Positions 1 through 4,935 of a stretch of DNA of 5,174 nucleotides are shown here, one piece after another. Origin of the DNA: Methanothrix sp. (lineage in GTDB: Archaea > Halobacteriota > Methanosarcinia > Methanotrichales > Methanotrichaceae); assembly GCA_011391755.1 (NCBI GenBank), contig JAABPZ010000123.1, forward strand, positions 1 to 5,174, written 5' to 3'. The notes under the pieces were generated by a model that was not told the origin of the DNA, did not search any database, and worked only from the letters and a program-made list of their open reading frames with translations. A program made the position numbers and the translations under genes. Numbering within the stretch: the first letter of the stretch is position 1; the number at the start of each line of letters is the position of its first letter.

Positions 1-1313
1 CCCTCTTCATCTGTTGCCTCTGCCTTCCAGAAGATTGCCGCTCCCTGTTGCTGGGGGCTGGCTCTATCAGGCACCAGGGCCTTTAGGACAGGGGGACGAT
101 TGGAATTGGCAATTCCTTGCCCTTGAGACTCAGACGATTCATTAGACTTGATAGACGGCTTGGATGCAACTAATTTCGAAGAGGTATTTGCATCTGGCGA
201 GGGCGCTCTCACTGGCGCTGCGGAAACTTGTACAGATGTCAAGTTCTCTGCAGTAGCAGCTTTAGTTTTCTCTTGTGTGTCGGACCGATTAAGAGTCAGA
301 TTGTCCTTCAAAACATCTTTTTTGGCAATTGAGGTGTTGTTCTGCACTTTGCTGACTGCTGTGTTGACTGCTGTGCTGGTCGCAGTTGGAGTAGTACTTG
401 CCGTTTTTACGGGCTGCAAAGCCGTCTTAGATGCGGGCTTTTTAGCTGTAGTTTGACTACTAGCCGATGAGCTGCCGCCCCCATTACCGATTACCTTGCT
501 TTTAGCTTCAAAAATTACAGGAGAATTGTTCTCGGTGGTATTTATTTTTGTGGAGTTTATATTAAATCTTGTCGAATTGATACCTGTTGAGTTCACGACT
601 TTAGATTTACTGCTTGACGGGTCGGAATTATTTAAGGTGTAATTCAGTGGCTTCTTTTCGTAATTTATTATCCAGGCCTTGGGGAATAGCTTCTTTGCTT
701 CCTCTAAATATGAAGATAGAGGGCTTAACGCTTCTTGGGGCCATGTGACCTCAAGCTTTGTGGTCGCTTCGCCGGAAGAACTCTGATATGAGCCAAAGGC
801 AAAAGCCAGGGCAGCTATAAAACAGACCGCCAACAGGAAGATCGTCAGAGCGGAACGCCTGCTCGTGATGCTTGCCCGGGAAATGCGGGGGAGGGTCCGC
901 GCCGATCCTAGTCCCCTCTTTGGCAAAAGAAGAAATCTTTTCTTGCGGGGCAGATTCGACCAGCGGCCATAGGCCACCGCCGCCAGTAATATGGCAAGAA
1001 GAGAGAGAATTGTGGCTAAAGACGGAACCTGCAGTCCTCGGGGAGTAGCCGTCAAAATAAAGCTGAATAGCCCGGCTAGCATTGCAGAAAAGGCCAGACA
1101 GAGAAATATGCGCCTGTGCCCACCAAGGTCCCCTTTTCCAGGAAATAGCGATAGCGTGGCCAGATATCCGGGAATGAGGAGCACGAAAATAAGGGCTGGG
1201 AGCGAGAGGGCGCCCTGCAAGGATGGGGGCGACAAATGAACTAGGGCCAAAGCTATAACCGGGATCAACACAGACATAATTAGATGCCAGGGCGGTGGCC
1301 AGGCCAGCCTCAT
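1..1313 (-). CDS. DUF1616-family membrane protein with glycosylated stalk (C-terminus cut by window edge)
   Basis: An open frame of 437 codons runs from ATG at 1313 to the left edge without a stop. An in-frame TGA lies 15 bases upstream of the ATG, so the start is well fixed; GAGGAAGG at 1330-1323 is the likely ribosome site. Residues 1-175 hold about five hydrophobic segments (roughly 11-28, 35-57, 68-88, 97-116, 154-173). The PGY (48-50), FPGKGDL and TPRGLQ (90-95) motifs resemble the DUF1616 family of archaeal membrane proteins. After the last helix comes a long exterior Ser/Thr/Asn/Lys-rich region (about 176-415) with many N-X-S/T sequons, for example N224, N228, N241, N246, N253, N258 and N262. 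The visible end reads IFWKAEATDEE, which looks like the start of an Ig/cadherin-like repeat. Function is unknown; a cell-surface role is inferred. It lies 39 bases after xth and is probably in its operon. Confidence 0.8.
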   Translation of the reverse strand, partial: MRLAWPPPWHLIMSVLIPVIALALVHLSPPSLQGALSLPALIFVLLIPGYLATLSLFPGKGDLGGHRRIFLCLAFSAMLAGLFSFILTATPRGLQVPSLATILSLLAILLAAVAYGRWSNLPRKKRFLLLPKRGLGSARTLPRISRASITSRRSALTIFLLAVCFIAALAFAFGSYQSSSGEATTKLEVTWPQEALSPLSSYLEEAKKLFPKAWIINYEKKPLNYTLNNSDPSSSKSKVVNSTGINSTRFNINSTKINTTENNSPVIFEAKSKVIGNGGGSSSASSQTTAKKPASKTALQPVKTASTTPTATSTAVNTAVSKVQNNTSIAKKDVLKDNLTLNRSDTQEKTKAATAENLTSVQVSAAPVRAPSPDANTSSKLVASKPSIKSNESSESQGQGIANSNRPPVLKALVPDRASPQQQGAAIFWKAEATDEE

Positions 1314-1322
1314 ATTCTTTAT

Positions 1323-1330
1323 CCTTCCTC
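1323..1330 (-). promoter_or_regulatory. Ribosome binding site of the DUF1616 gene
   Basis: The minus strand reads GAGGAAGG, ending 9 bases before the ATG at 1313. The 39-base gap to the xth stop codon contains no clear TATA box, so this site supports translation from a transcript that comes through xth. Confidence 0.5.
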
Positions 1331-1352
1331 AATTACTGATAAAACCTTTTTC

Positions 1353-2138
1353 CTACGAGCTTTTGTCGATATCGAGCGTTATGCCCACCGGGCAGTGATC
1401 GGCGCCTGTGACATCTTTAAGGATAAACGCCGACGAGACGCTATCTCGCAGATTTTCACTCACGAAGAAGTAGTCGATCCTCCAGCCCACATTTCTCTCG
1501 CGGGCTCGTGTCTTCACATCCCACCAAGAGTAGTTCTCGCCCTTTGCATGAAAGATACGAAAAGTGTCGAAAAAGCCCTTTCCTACCAGCCGGTCCATCC
1601 AGGCCCTCTCCTCCGGCAAGAATCCTGAGATCTTCTCGTTGGCCTTGGGCCGGGCCAGATCGATCTCCTTGTGGGCAGTATTGATGTCCCCAGAGATTAC
1701 AATCCTCCTGCCATTGGCCTTGAGCCTGTCGATGTGCTCTAAAAAAAGATCATAGAACTTCAGCTTGTACTCCAGCCGCTCCGGGGAGGCTTTGCCGTTG
1801 GGAAAGTAAACATTGAAGAGCAGGAACTGTCCATAATCGGCCACAATAGCGCGATGTTCGTCATCAAAGCCTTCGATTTCCAGAGTATATTTTACGCTCA
1901 AGGGCTCTATTTTAGAGAAGAGAGCCACTCCGTCCCGTCCTTTTCTATCCCCCGAGCCGAAGTAGGAAAAGTAGCCCTGCATGCTCTTCAGCTCGGATGG
2001 GACCTGATCGGCAGCCACCTTGGTCTCTTGCAGGCAGAGCACATCTGGCAGATCTCTTTTTAGCCAATCAACAAAGCCCTTTTTATAAATGGCTCTCAGA
2101 CCGTTGACATTCCAGGAGAGAAGATGCAAGGTTGGCAT
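1353..2138 (-). CDS. xth: Exodeoxyribonuclease III / class II AP endonuclease
   Basis: A complete 261-residue protein, the normal length for the ExoIII/APE1 family. These enzymes cut the DNA backbone 5' of abasic sites in base excision repair and also remove nucleotides 3' to 5'. All catalytic motifs are visible: WNVNGLRA at 9-16 (N10 and N12 match APE1 N68 and D70), LQETK at 36-40 (metal ligand E38), NVYFPN at 109-114 (Y111), GDINTAHKEIDLARPK from 150 (D151, N153), WRIDYFFVS at 219-227 (D222) and ADHCPVG at 246-252 (the D247-H248 pair). Nothing is missing, so it should be active in the cytoplasm. The ATG lies 5 bases after the stop of the chagasin-like gene, with no strong ribosome site in front, which suggests translational coupling. 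An out-of-frame ATG lies 5 bases upstream. Family assignment is very sure. Confidence 0.97.
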   Translation of the reverse strand: MPTLHLLSWNVNGLRAIYKKGFVDWLKRDLPDVLCLQETKVAADQVPSELKSMQGYFSYFGSGDRKGRDGVALFSKIEPLSVKYTLEIEGFDDEHRAIVADYGQFLLFNVYFPNGKASPERLEYKLKFYDLFLEHIDRLKANGRRIVISGDINTAHKEIDLARPKANEKISGFLPEERAWMDRLVGKGFFDTFRIFHAKGENYSWWDVKTRARERNVGWRIDYFFVSENLRDSVSSAFILKDVTGADHCPVGITLDIDKSS

Positions 2139-2143
2139 TGCAT

Positions 2144-2536
2144 CTAGGAAATGTTGACTGGGAATATCTTTCTCTCGTCAATGGTGCTGTTCTTCCAGGG
2201 CCGGAGCAAGAGCATGACAACATCCGTGCTGCCGGGCTTTTTGGCACTGAATACAAAGAGCTTTTTGCCGGGCACACCAACCTCTCCCGACATTGCATTG
2301 CCAGACTGTTCGGATGAGTCCGCAAGGCTCAGGTACTCGGTATCGAACTGGTTCCACCATTCAAAGCCTGTTGAGCCGGCGTTGGACTCCAGCTCGATGG
2401 TAAAATTCTCTCCAGCCAAGACATTGATGACTTTTTCGCAGGGGGCATTGTCGCAGATGCTGCCGGCAGAAGCTGTGGCCAAGGCTAATAAAATAGCTGC
2501 GACTACAGCCAGAAATATGCTCGCTAGTCTCTTCAT
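2144..2536 (-). CDS. Secreted chagasin-like cysteine protease inhibitor (MEROPS I42)
   Basis: A 130-residue protein with a clear signal peptide: KR at 2-3, hydrophobic stretch to about 21, probable cleavage after ASA (22-24). The mature part of about 106 residues is the usual size of chagasin/amoebiasin-type inhibitors of papain-like proteases. It has the three signature loops in order: NAGSTGF at 52-58 (family pattern NPTTG-aromatic), the Gly-rich GEVGVPG at 84-90, and RPW at 112-114. The loop-1 proline is replaced by alanine. C28 and C33 may form a small disulfide near the N-terminus. The ATG has GAGG at 2548-2545, 8 bases upstream, and a TATA-like box further up, so it probably heads the cluster with xth and the DUF1616 gene. 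The target protease is not visible here; it could be a self or foreign secreted papain-like enzyme (inference). Confidence 0.88.
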   Translation of the reverse strand: MKRLASIFLAVVAAILLALATASAGSICDNAPCEKVINVLAGENFTIELESNAGSTGFEWWNQFDTEYLSLADSSEQSGNAMSGEVGVPGKKLFVFSAKKPGSTDVVMLLLRPWKNSTIDERKIFPVNIS

Positions 2537-2579
2537 GTTATATGCCTCAATTCTAATAGGAAATACTTGTATGCAAACA

Positions 2580-2590
2580 TTATATTTAGA
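2580..2590 (-). promoter_or_regulatory. TATA-box promoter of the chagasin-xth-DUF1616 cluster
   Basis: The minus strand reads TCTAAATATAA, preceded by purine-rich AAAGGA that could serve as the BRE. The box ends 43 bases before the ATG at 2536. Transcription starting about 25 bases after the box would leave a short leader containing GAGG. It lies in the 138-base gap that separates the two gene groups. Confidence 0.5.
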
Positions 2591-2641
2591 TCCTTTGAGT
2601 GCAGAGCGAAAGTAATCCGGACAAAGGACTGCGCTTAGACC

Positions 2642-2675
2642 AAAAGAAAATATAAGGGCGCTGGGCGGGAAGCCC
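2642..2675 (-). terminator. Probable transcription terminator after the 2675-3094 gene
   Basis: Just at the stop codon the minus strand can pair GGGC (2675-2672) with GCCC (2666-2663) around a 5-base loop, and then reads a pyrimidine-rich tract, TATATTTTCTTTTG (about 2654-2641). T-rich tracts on the coding strand are the usual archaeal termination signal. The short stem may be incidental. Confidence 0.4.
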
Positions 2676-3094
2676 TAGGCACCACCCAGGTATTCGCCGC
2701 CTTCATCGAGTTTTTTTATCGCCGATTCCGGAAGCAAATTCATATCGTTCGTCTTGTAGTTCGCATTTCCCTTGTTCATGCCGTCAATGGCATGGACGAT
2801 GCCGCCGCCTGTGGTGTTGTTGGCGACCAGAACCGGTTTGCTCAGGTCAAGCGGAGCGTTCTGCTTCTGCATGAGCAGCATGGGATCTTCTCCGAAGTGC
2901 TCTCTAACCCAGGCGTTATAGCTGTCCACCTGTGCATTATAGCCACTGACATTGATTCCTTTCAGGGACTGCTCGTAGGCCTGGCCCATCTTAAAGCCGA
3001 TCTTGAGCCCCTCGGCAGCTCCCTGCTGCCAATCGGTGTAGCCTACGGCCATAGCAAGGCCCACTATGCATAAGAATATCGCAATATATTTCAT
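2675..3094 (-). CDS. Small secreted protein of unknown function
   Basis: A 139-residue protein that I cannot assign to a named family. Residues 1-17 (MKYIAIFLCIVGLAMAV) form a signal peptide, with cleavage likely near A16-V17. The mature protein begins GYTDWQQGAAEG, and residues about 20-50 look helical and amphipathic (GLKIGFKMGQAYEQSLKG). NVS (48-50) and NNTT (92-95) are possible glycosylation sites. There are no metal-binding or catalytic motifs, and no cysteine outside the signal peptide. A strong ribosome site (GGAGTGAT) precedes the ATG. It lies 35 bases after the DPxTG-repeat gene at 3130, with no convincing promoter between, so the two are probably transcribed together. It lacks the repeat family's core motifs, so it is a different protein with perhaps a shared envelope role (inference). 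Confidence 0.85.
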   Translation of the reverse strand: MKYIAIFLCIVGLAMAVGYTDWQQGAAEGLKIGFKMGQAYEQSLKGINVSGYNAQVDSYNAWVREHFGEDPMLLMQKQNAPLDLSKPVLVANNTTGGGIVHAIDGMNKGNANYKTNDMNLLPESAIKKLDEGGEYLGGA

Positions 3095-3101
3095 CTATCC
3101 A

Positions 3102-3108
3102 TCACTCC
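3102..3108 (-). promoter_or_regulatory. Strong ribosome binding site of the 2675-3094 gene
   Basis: The minus strand reads GGAGTGA ten bases before the ATG at 3094, close to the archaeal consensus GGAGGTGA. A second ATG at 3102 overlaps this site but is out of frame, so 3094 is the preferred start. Confidence 0.6.
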
Positions 3109-3129
3109 AATATTTTTTCAATAAGCACT

Positions 3130-3609
3130 CTAGCGGAACACCGGCGGCAGTTTGTAGCTGGCACTCCCAACGACATTTTCAGTACCGATAGCATTACCTC
3201 GATCCACATAGATCGGCTCTCCCGTGTAAGGATCTATGTAGAAATACTTGGTCTCCCCGGTACCGGGAATTTTGTAAGCATAAATCGAAAATCCGGTGTA
3301 GGGATCCTTCTCAACCTCTCCCATCCAGCCATCGGTATAATTGAGAGACTTCCAGGTATTAAATGGATCAGCTACCAGCTTTCCATTCTGAATTAGGCTT
3401 CCCTTGGGCGCGTTTCCCCAGTTCCACAGGCTGCCATTGCTACTATTGCTGTCGGCAGCTGGCTGTGTGTCATTGGCCTTTAAGGTGCCAATCACACTCC
3501 TGCCATAGTCTCCGCCCACACTCTGGAAACGGCTCGAGCTTTGTGCATAGCAATCCACTGCCAAGAGACAAGCTATTAGTACTACCATTACTGCCAATGC
3601 AGTCTTCAT
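3130..3609 (-). CDS. Secreted DPxTG-repeat protein, short member (paralog C)
   Basis: A 159-residue secreted protein, third of three tandem paralogs. I chose the ATG at 3609 rather than the in-frame GTG at 3615 because MKTALAV and the sequence before it match the paralog at 3700-4248. The signal peptide is residues 1-22 (ends CYA, cleavage before Q23). Then follow FQSVGGDYG (28-36), a sequon NGS (N58), LWNWG (61-65), LNYT (89-92), WMGE, and about three repeats: DPYTG, a degenerate PGTGE, and DPYTG (about 102-137). The C-terminus is LPPVFR, matching LPPIFN of its neighbour. No enzyme motif is visible and no named family is recognised. The signal peptide, sequons and aromatic repeats point to a surface or extracellular protein; this role is inferred. 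It is probably co-transcribed with the small secreted protein downstream. Confidence 0.9.
   Translation of the reverse strand: MKTALAVMVVLIACLLAVDCYAQSSSRFQSVGGDYGRSVIGTLKANDTQPAADSNSSNGSLWNWGNAPKGSLIQNGKLVADPFNTWKSLNYTDGWMGEVEKDPYTGFSIYAYKIPGTGETKYFYIDPYTGEPIYVDRGNAIGTENVVGSASYKLPPVFR
3199..3306 (-). repeat. DPxTG protein repeats, about 3 units
   Basis: This part of the short paralog encodes units of about 12 residues starting DPYTGFSIYAY, PGTGETKYFYI and DPYTGEPIYV. The middle unit has lost the leading Asp. The pattern D-P-x-T-G-x-x-x-Y-x-Y suggests successive tight turns joined by short Tyr-rich strands. Confidence 0.75.
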
Positions 3610-3643
3610 ACCCACCCCACCAAATTGGCATTAACATAGAGCG

Positions 3644-3659
3644 ATAAAAGGCTTTCGCG
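3644..3659 (-). promoter_or_regulatory. Promoter of paralog C (duplicated BRE/TATA element)
   Basis: The minus strand reads CGCGAAAGCCTTTTAT. The CTTTTAT part is TATA-like and the GAAA before it fits a BRE. It starts 41 bases before the ATG at 3609, and the same 16 bases, with one change, occur at the same distance before the ATG at 4248. Confidence 0.65.
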
Positions 3660-3699
3660 CGTCCCAGTCATTTTTGCGGCTCCGGGTTATTTTTCTAAC

Positions 3700-4248
3700 C
3701 TAATTGAAGATCGGCGGCAGAGAATTTTTCTTTTGCTCCACGTATTGGCCGGAAACGGGCCCAAAGCTGGTATAGGTCGGCACTCCTGTTTCAGGATTAA
3801 AGTAGACATAAATCATCCTTCCCGACTTGGAGTCCGTGTATGTGTAGTAAGACTGGCCTGTAATCGGGTCCACATAAGTCTTAACCGGCTCACCCGTTTT
3901 AGGATCTGTGTAGGAATAGGCAGGAATTGCCGTACCGTAGGGATCCACGAAAGAATCTCCCAGCCAATTACTGGTAACATTCAGCTTTTTCGCTGAATAT
4001 TTAGGATCACCGATAAGGTTACCATCAACAACCAGGGTTCCCTTGGGCGAACTTCCCCAGCTCCACAGGCTGCCATTATTGCCGCTTGTGACAGCCGGTT
4101 TTGTATCATTGGCTTCTATGGTGCTGATCATCTTTTTGCCGAAATCCCCGCCCACGCTCTGGAAACGGCTCGTGTCTTGGGCATAGCAGCCCGATGCTAA
4201 TAGGAATAGGTATACTACTAGCACTACTACTGCCAAAGCAGTCTTCAT
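3700..4248 (-). CDS. Secreted DPxTG-repeat protein, long member (paralog B)
   Basis: A complete 182-residue protein, second of the tandem paralogs. The signal peptide is residues 1-23, ending CYA with Q24 as likely first mature residue. LASGC at 17-21 resembles a lipobox, but the shared CYAQ cleavage site argues for an ordinary secreted protein. The core follows: FQSVGGDFG (29-37), NDT (47), NGS (58), LWSWG (61-65), DGNLIGDP (75-82), LNVT (89-92), NWLGD (94-98). From 102 to about 170 there are six consecutive repeats starting DPYGT, DPKTG, DPITG, DSKSG, NPETG and GPVSG, rich in Tyr and Thr and becoming more degenerate toward the end. The C-terminus is LPPIFN. There is no catalytic motif and no family I can name; a structural or binding role on the cell surface is inferred. 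It has its own promoter at 4283-4298. Confidence 0.92.
   Translation of the reverse strand: MKTALAVVVLVVYLFLLASGCYAQDTSRFQSVGGDFGKKMISTIEANDTKPAVTSGNNGSLWSWGSSPKGTLVVDGNLIGDPKYSAKKLNVTSNWLGDSFVDPYGTAIPAYSYTDPKTGEPVKTYVDPITGQSYYTYTDSKSGRMIYVYFNPETGVPTYTSFGPVSGQYVEQKKNSLPPIFN
3739..3945 (-). repeat. DPxTG protein repeats, about 6 units
   Basis: Six consecutive units of 10-13 residues in paralog B, spaced about 12 residues apart. The consensus is D-P-x-T-G followed by an aromatic strand such as YYTYT or MIYVYF. The first unit has the turn scrambled (DPYGT); the last two start with N and G in place of D. Confidence 0.85.
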
Positions 4249-4282
4249 ACTGACCCCACGGGCAAAAGAAGGCTGCAGAGAA

Positions 4283-4298
4283 ATAAAAGCCTTTCGCG
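4283..4298 (-). promoter_or_regulatory. Promoter of paralog B (duplicated BRE/TATA element)
   Basis: The minus strand reads CGCGAAAGGCTTTTAT, differing by one base from the element before paralog C. It starts 41 bases before the ATG at 4248. The leader ends GTGGGGTCAGT before the ATG, against GTGGGGTGGGT in paralog C, so promoter and leader were duplicated together with the gene. Confidence 0.65.
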
Positions 4299-4318
4299 TG
4301 TTATGATCTATTTACTTC

Positions 4319-4861
4319 TTACAGCCTGGTCCACGGCTCATTCTGGTTGTAGACCGCTTGGTTAGTCATTTTGCCCGCCAGGAGATTGATGAGGTCAATG
4401 GGGGCCGTGCTGGCATAGACCTCCTTGCCCGTCATGGGGTCCACGTAGGCATAGACAAGATTGCCGGTCTTGGCATCCGGATAGGTAGAATATGTAAAGA
4501 AGGGCTTTGACGTAGTGGGATTGAGGAAGCGGTAGATTTTTTTCCCGGTCAAAGGATCGGAGTAGGTCTCCATGGGAAAACCGGTCTTTGGATCTGTGTA
4601 GGTCTCGCCCAGCCAGTTGCGGGACAGATTCAAGAGCGGCCGGAGATAATAAGGATCTGTTACCAGATTGCCATCGACGATCTTGCTGCCCAGAGGAGCA
4701 TTGCCCCAGTTCCATAAGTCGCTGCCGTTATCTTCTCTCTTATTGCTTTCTATCTCAGGAACGATCTTGGCATTCTCTCCCTTGAAATCCTTTATCCATT
4801 TCTCTGCAAATTCACCACTCACGCTCTGAAAGCTGGGGGGAGTGCTCTGGCTGCTTGCCAA
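4319..4861 (-). CDS. DPxTG-repeat protein with abnormal 5' end (paralog A)
   Basis: First of the three tandem paralogs; the only usable in-frame start is TTG at 4861, giving 180 residues. From there it has FQSVSGEFA (11-19), NGSDLWNWG (45-53), DGNLVTDP (63-70), LNLS (77-80), NWLGE (82-86), and about five repeats: DPKTG, DPLTG, NPTTS, DAKTG and DPMTG (about 90-150). It then ends in a unique tail (PIDLINLLAGKM to EPWTRL) in place of the LPPxF end of the other two. The frame continues upstream of the TTG through a typical signal-peptide core (RTIFILSIFLALA) to a TAG at 4900-4898 without any ATG, GTG or TTG. No ribosome site precedes the TTG. The gene is therefore either damaged, started at a non-standard codon, or read with a base error near 4894-4895. 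The body is intact with no internal stop, so decay would be recent. Confidence 0.8.
   Translation of the reverse strand: MASSQSTPPSFQSVSGEFAEKWIKDFKGENAKIVPEIESNKREDNGSDLWNWGNAPLGSKIVDGNLVTDPYYLRPLLNLSRNWLGETYTDPKTGFPMETYSDPLTGKKIYRFLNPTTSKPFFTYSTYPDAKTGNLVYAYVDPMTGKEVYASTAPIDLINLLAGKMTNQAVYNQNEPWTRL
4412..4594 (-). repeat. DPxTG protein repeats, about 5 units
   Basis: Units in paralog A start DPKTGFPMETY, DPLTGKKIYRF, NPTTSKPFFTY, DAKTGNLVYAY and DPMTGKEVYA. The third is longer by about three residues (STYP insertion). Several units keep the Y-x-Y or F-x-Y strand. Confidence 0.85.
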
Positions 4862-4898
4862 CGCTAAGAAAATACTTAATATGAATATAGTTCGGCAC
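4862..4898 (-). other. Orphan signal-peptide coding stretch of paralog A
   Basis: Read in frame with paralog A, 4894-4862 encodes RTIFILSIFLAL, which with the following A-S-S-Q gives a classic hydrophobic core and ALA cleavage site. A TAG-TGC pair precedes it, so no standard start is in frame. GTG at 4898-4896 would start this peptide if one of the two C residues (minus strand) at 4895-4894 were absent, giving GTG-CGA-ACT. This fits a one-base insertion, a sequencing error, or a junction scar. Confidence 0.6.
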
Positions 4899-4935
4899 TA
4901 AACTATTTATGCTAATTACGCATTTATTATTTATT
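4899..4935. promoter_or_regulatory. AT-rich divergent intergenic region
   Basis: The gap between paralog A and the transposase ORF is very AT-rich. On the minus strand, AATAATAAATAATAAATG (4938-4921) contains a possible TATA box about 25-30 bases before the GTG at 4898. On the plus strand, CTATTTATG (4904-4912) lies about 25-30 bases before the ATG at 4936. Neither start has a ribosome site, so both transcripts could be leaderless. The CGCGAAAG element of the other two paralogs is absent. Confidence 0.35.

Noticed and set aside
148..456. A plus-strand frame with hydrophobic residues, membrane-protein-like
   Set aside because: The hydrophobicity arises from reading the Ser/Thr/Lys/Asn-rich stalk codons of the DUF1616 protein in antisense; no ribosome site or motif supports it.
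751..1332. A closed 193-codon minus-strand frame overlapping the DUF1616 gene
   Set aside because: Its protein is low-complexity without family motifs, while the frame starting at 1313 gives membrane helices, DUF1616-like motifs and an uninterrupted 437 codons.
2151..2615. A 154-codon plus-strand frame opposite the chagasin-like gene
   Set aside because: The minus strand carries all three I42 loops, a signal peptide and a ribosome site, so the antisense frame is a shadow.
3110..3119. AAAAAATATT as a TATA box for the 2675-3094 gene
   Set aside because: It lies so close to the ATG that transcription would begin near or after the start codon, which conflicts with the strong ribosome site present; read-through from paralog C is more likely.
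4183..4200. Lipobox-like LASGC in the signal peptide of paralog B
   Set aside because: Paralog C has AVDC at the same place, and both share CYA-Q, which fits an ordinary signal peptidase site better.
3199..4594. Possible CRISPR or DNA-level direct repeats in the DPxTG tracts
   Set aside because: The repetition is at protein level with diverged DNA, in coding frame, with no constant repeat-spacer pattern.
4905..4925. Short inverted pair ATGC...GCAT between the divergent genes, as a possible insertion-element end or operator
   Set aside because: Only four paired bases in very AT-rich DNA; without the other end of the element it cannot be told from chance.
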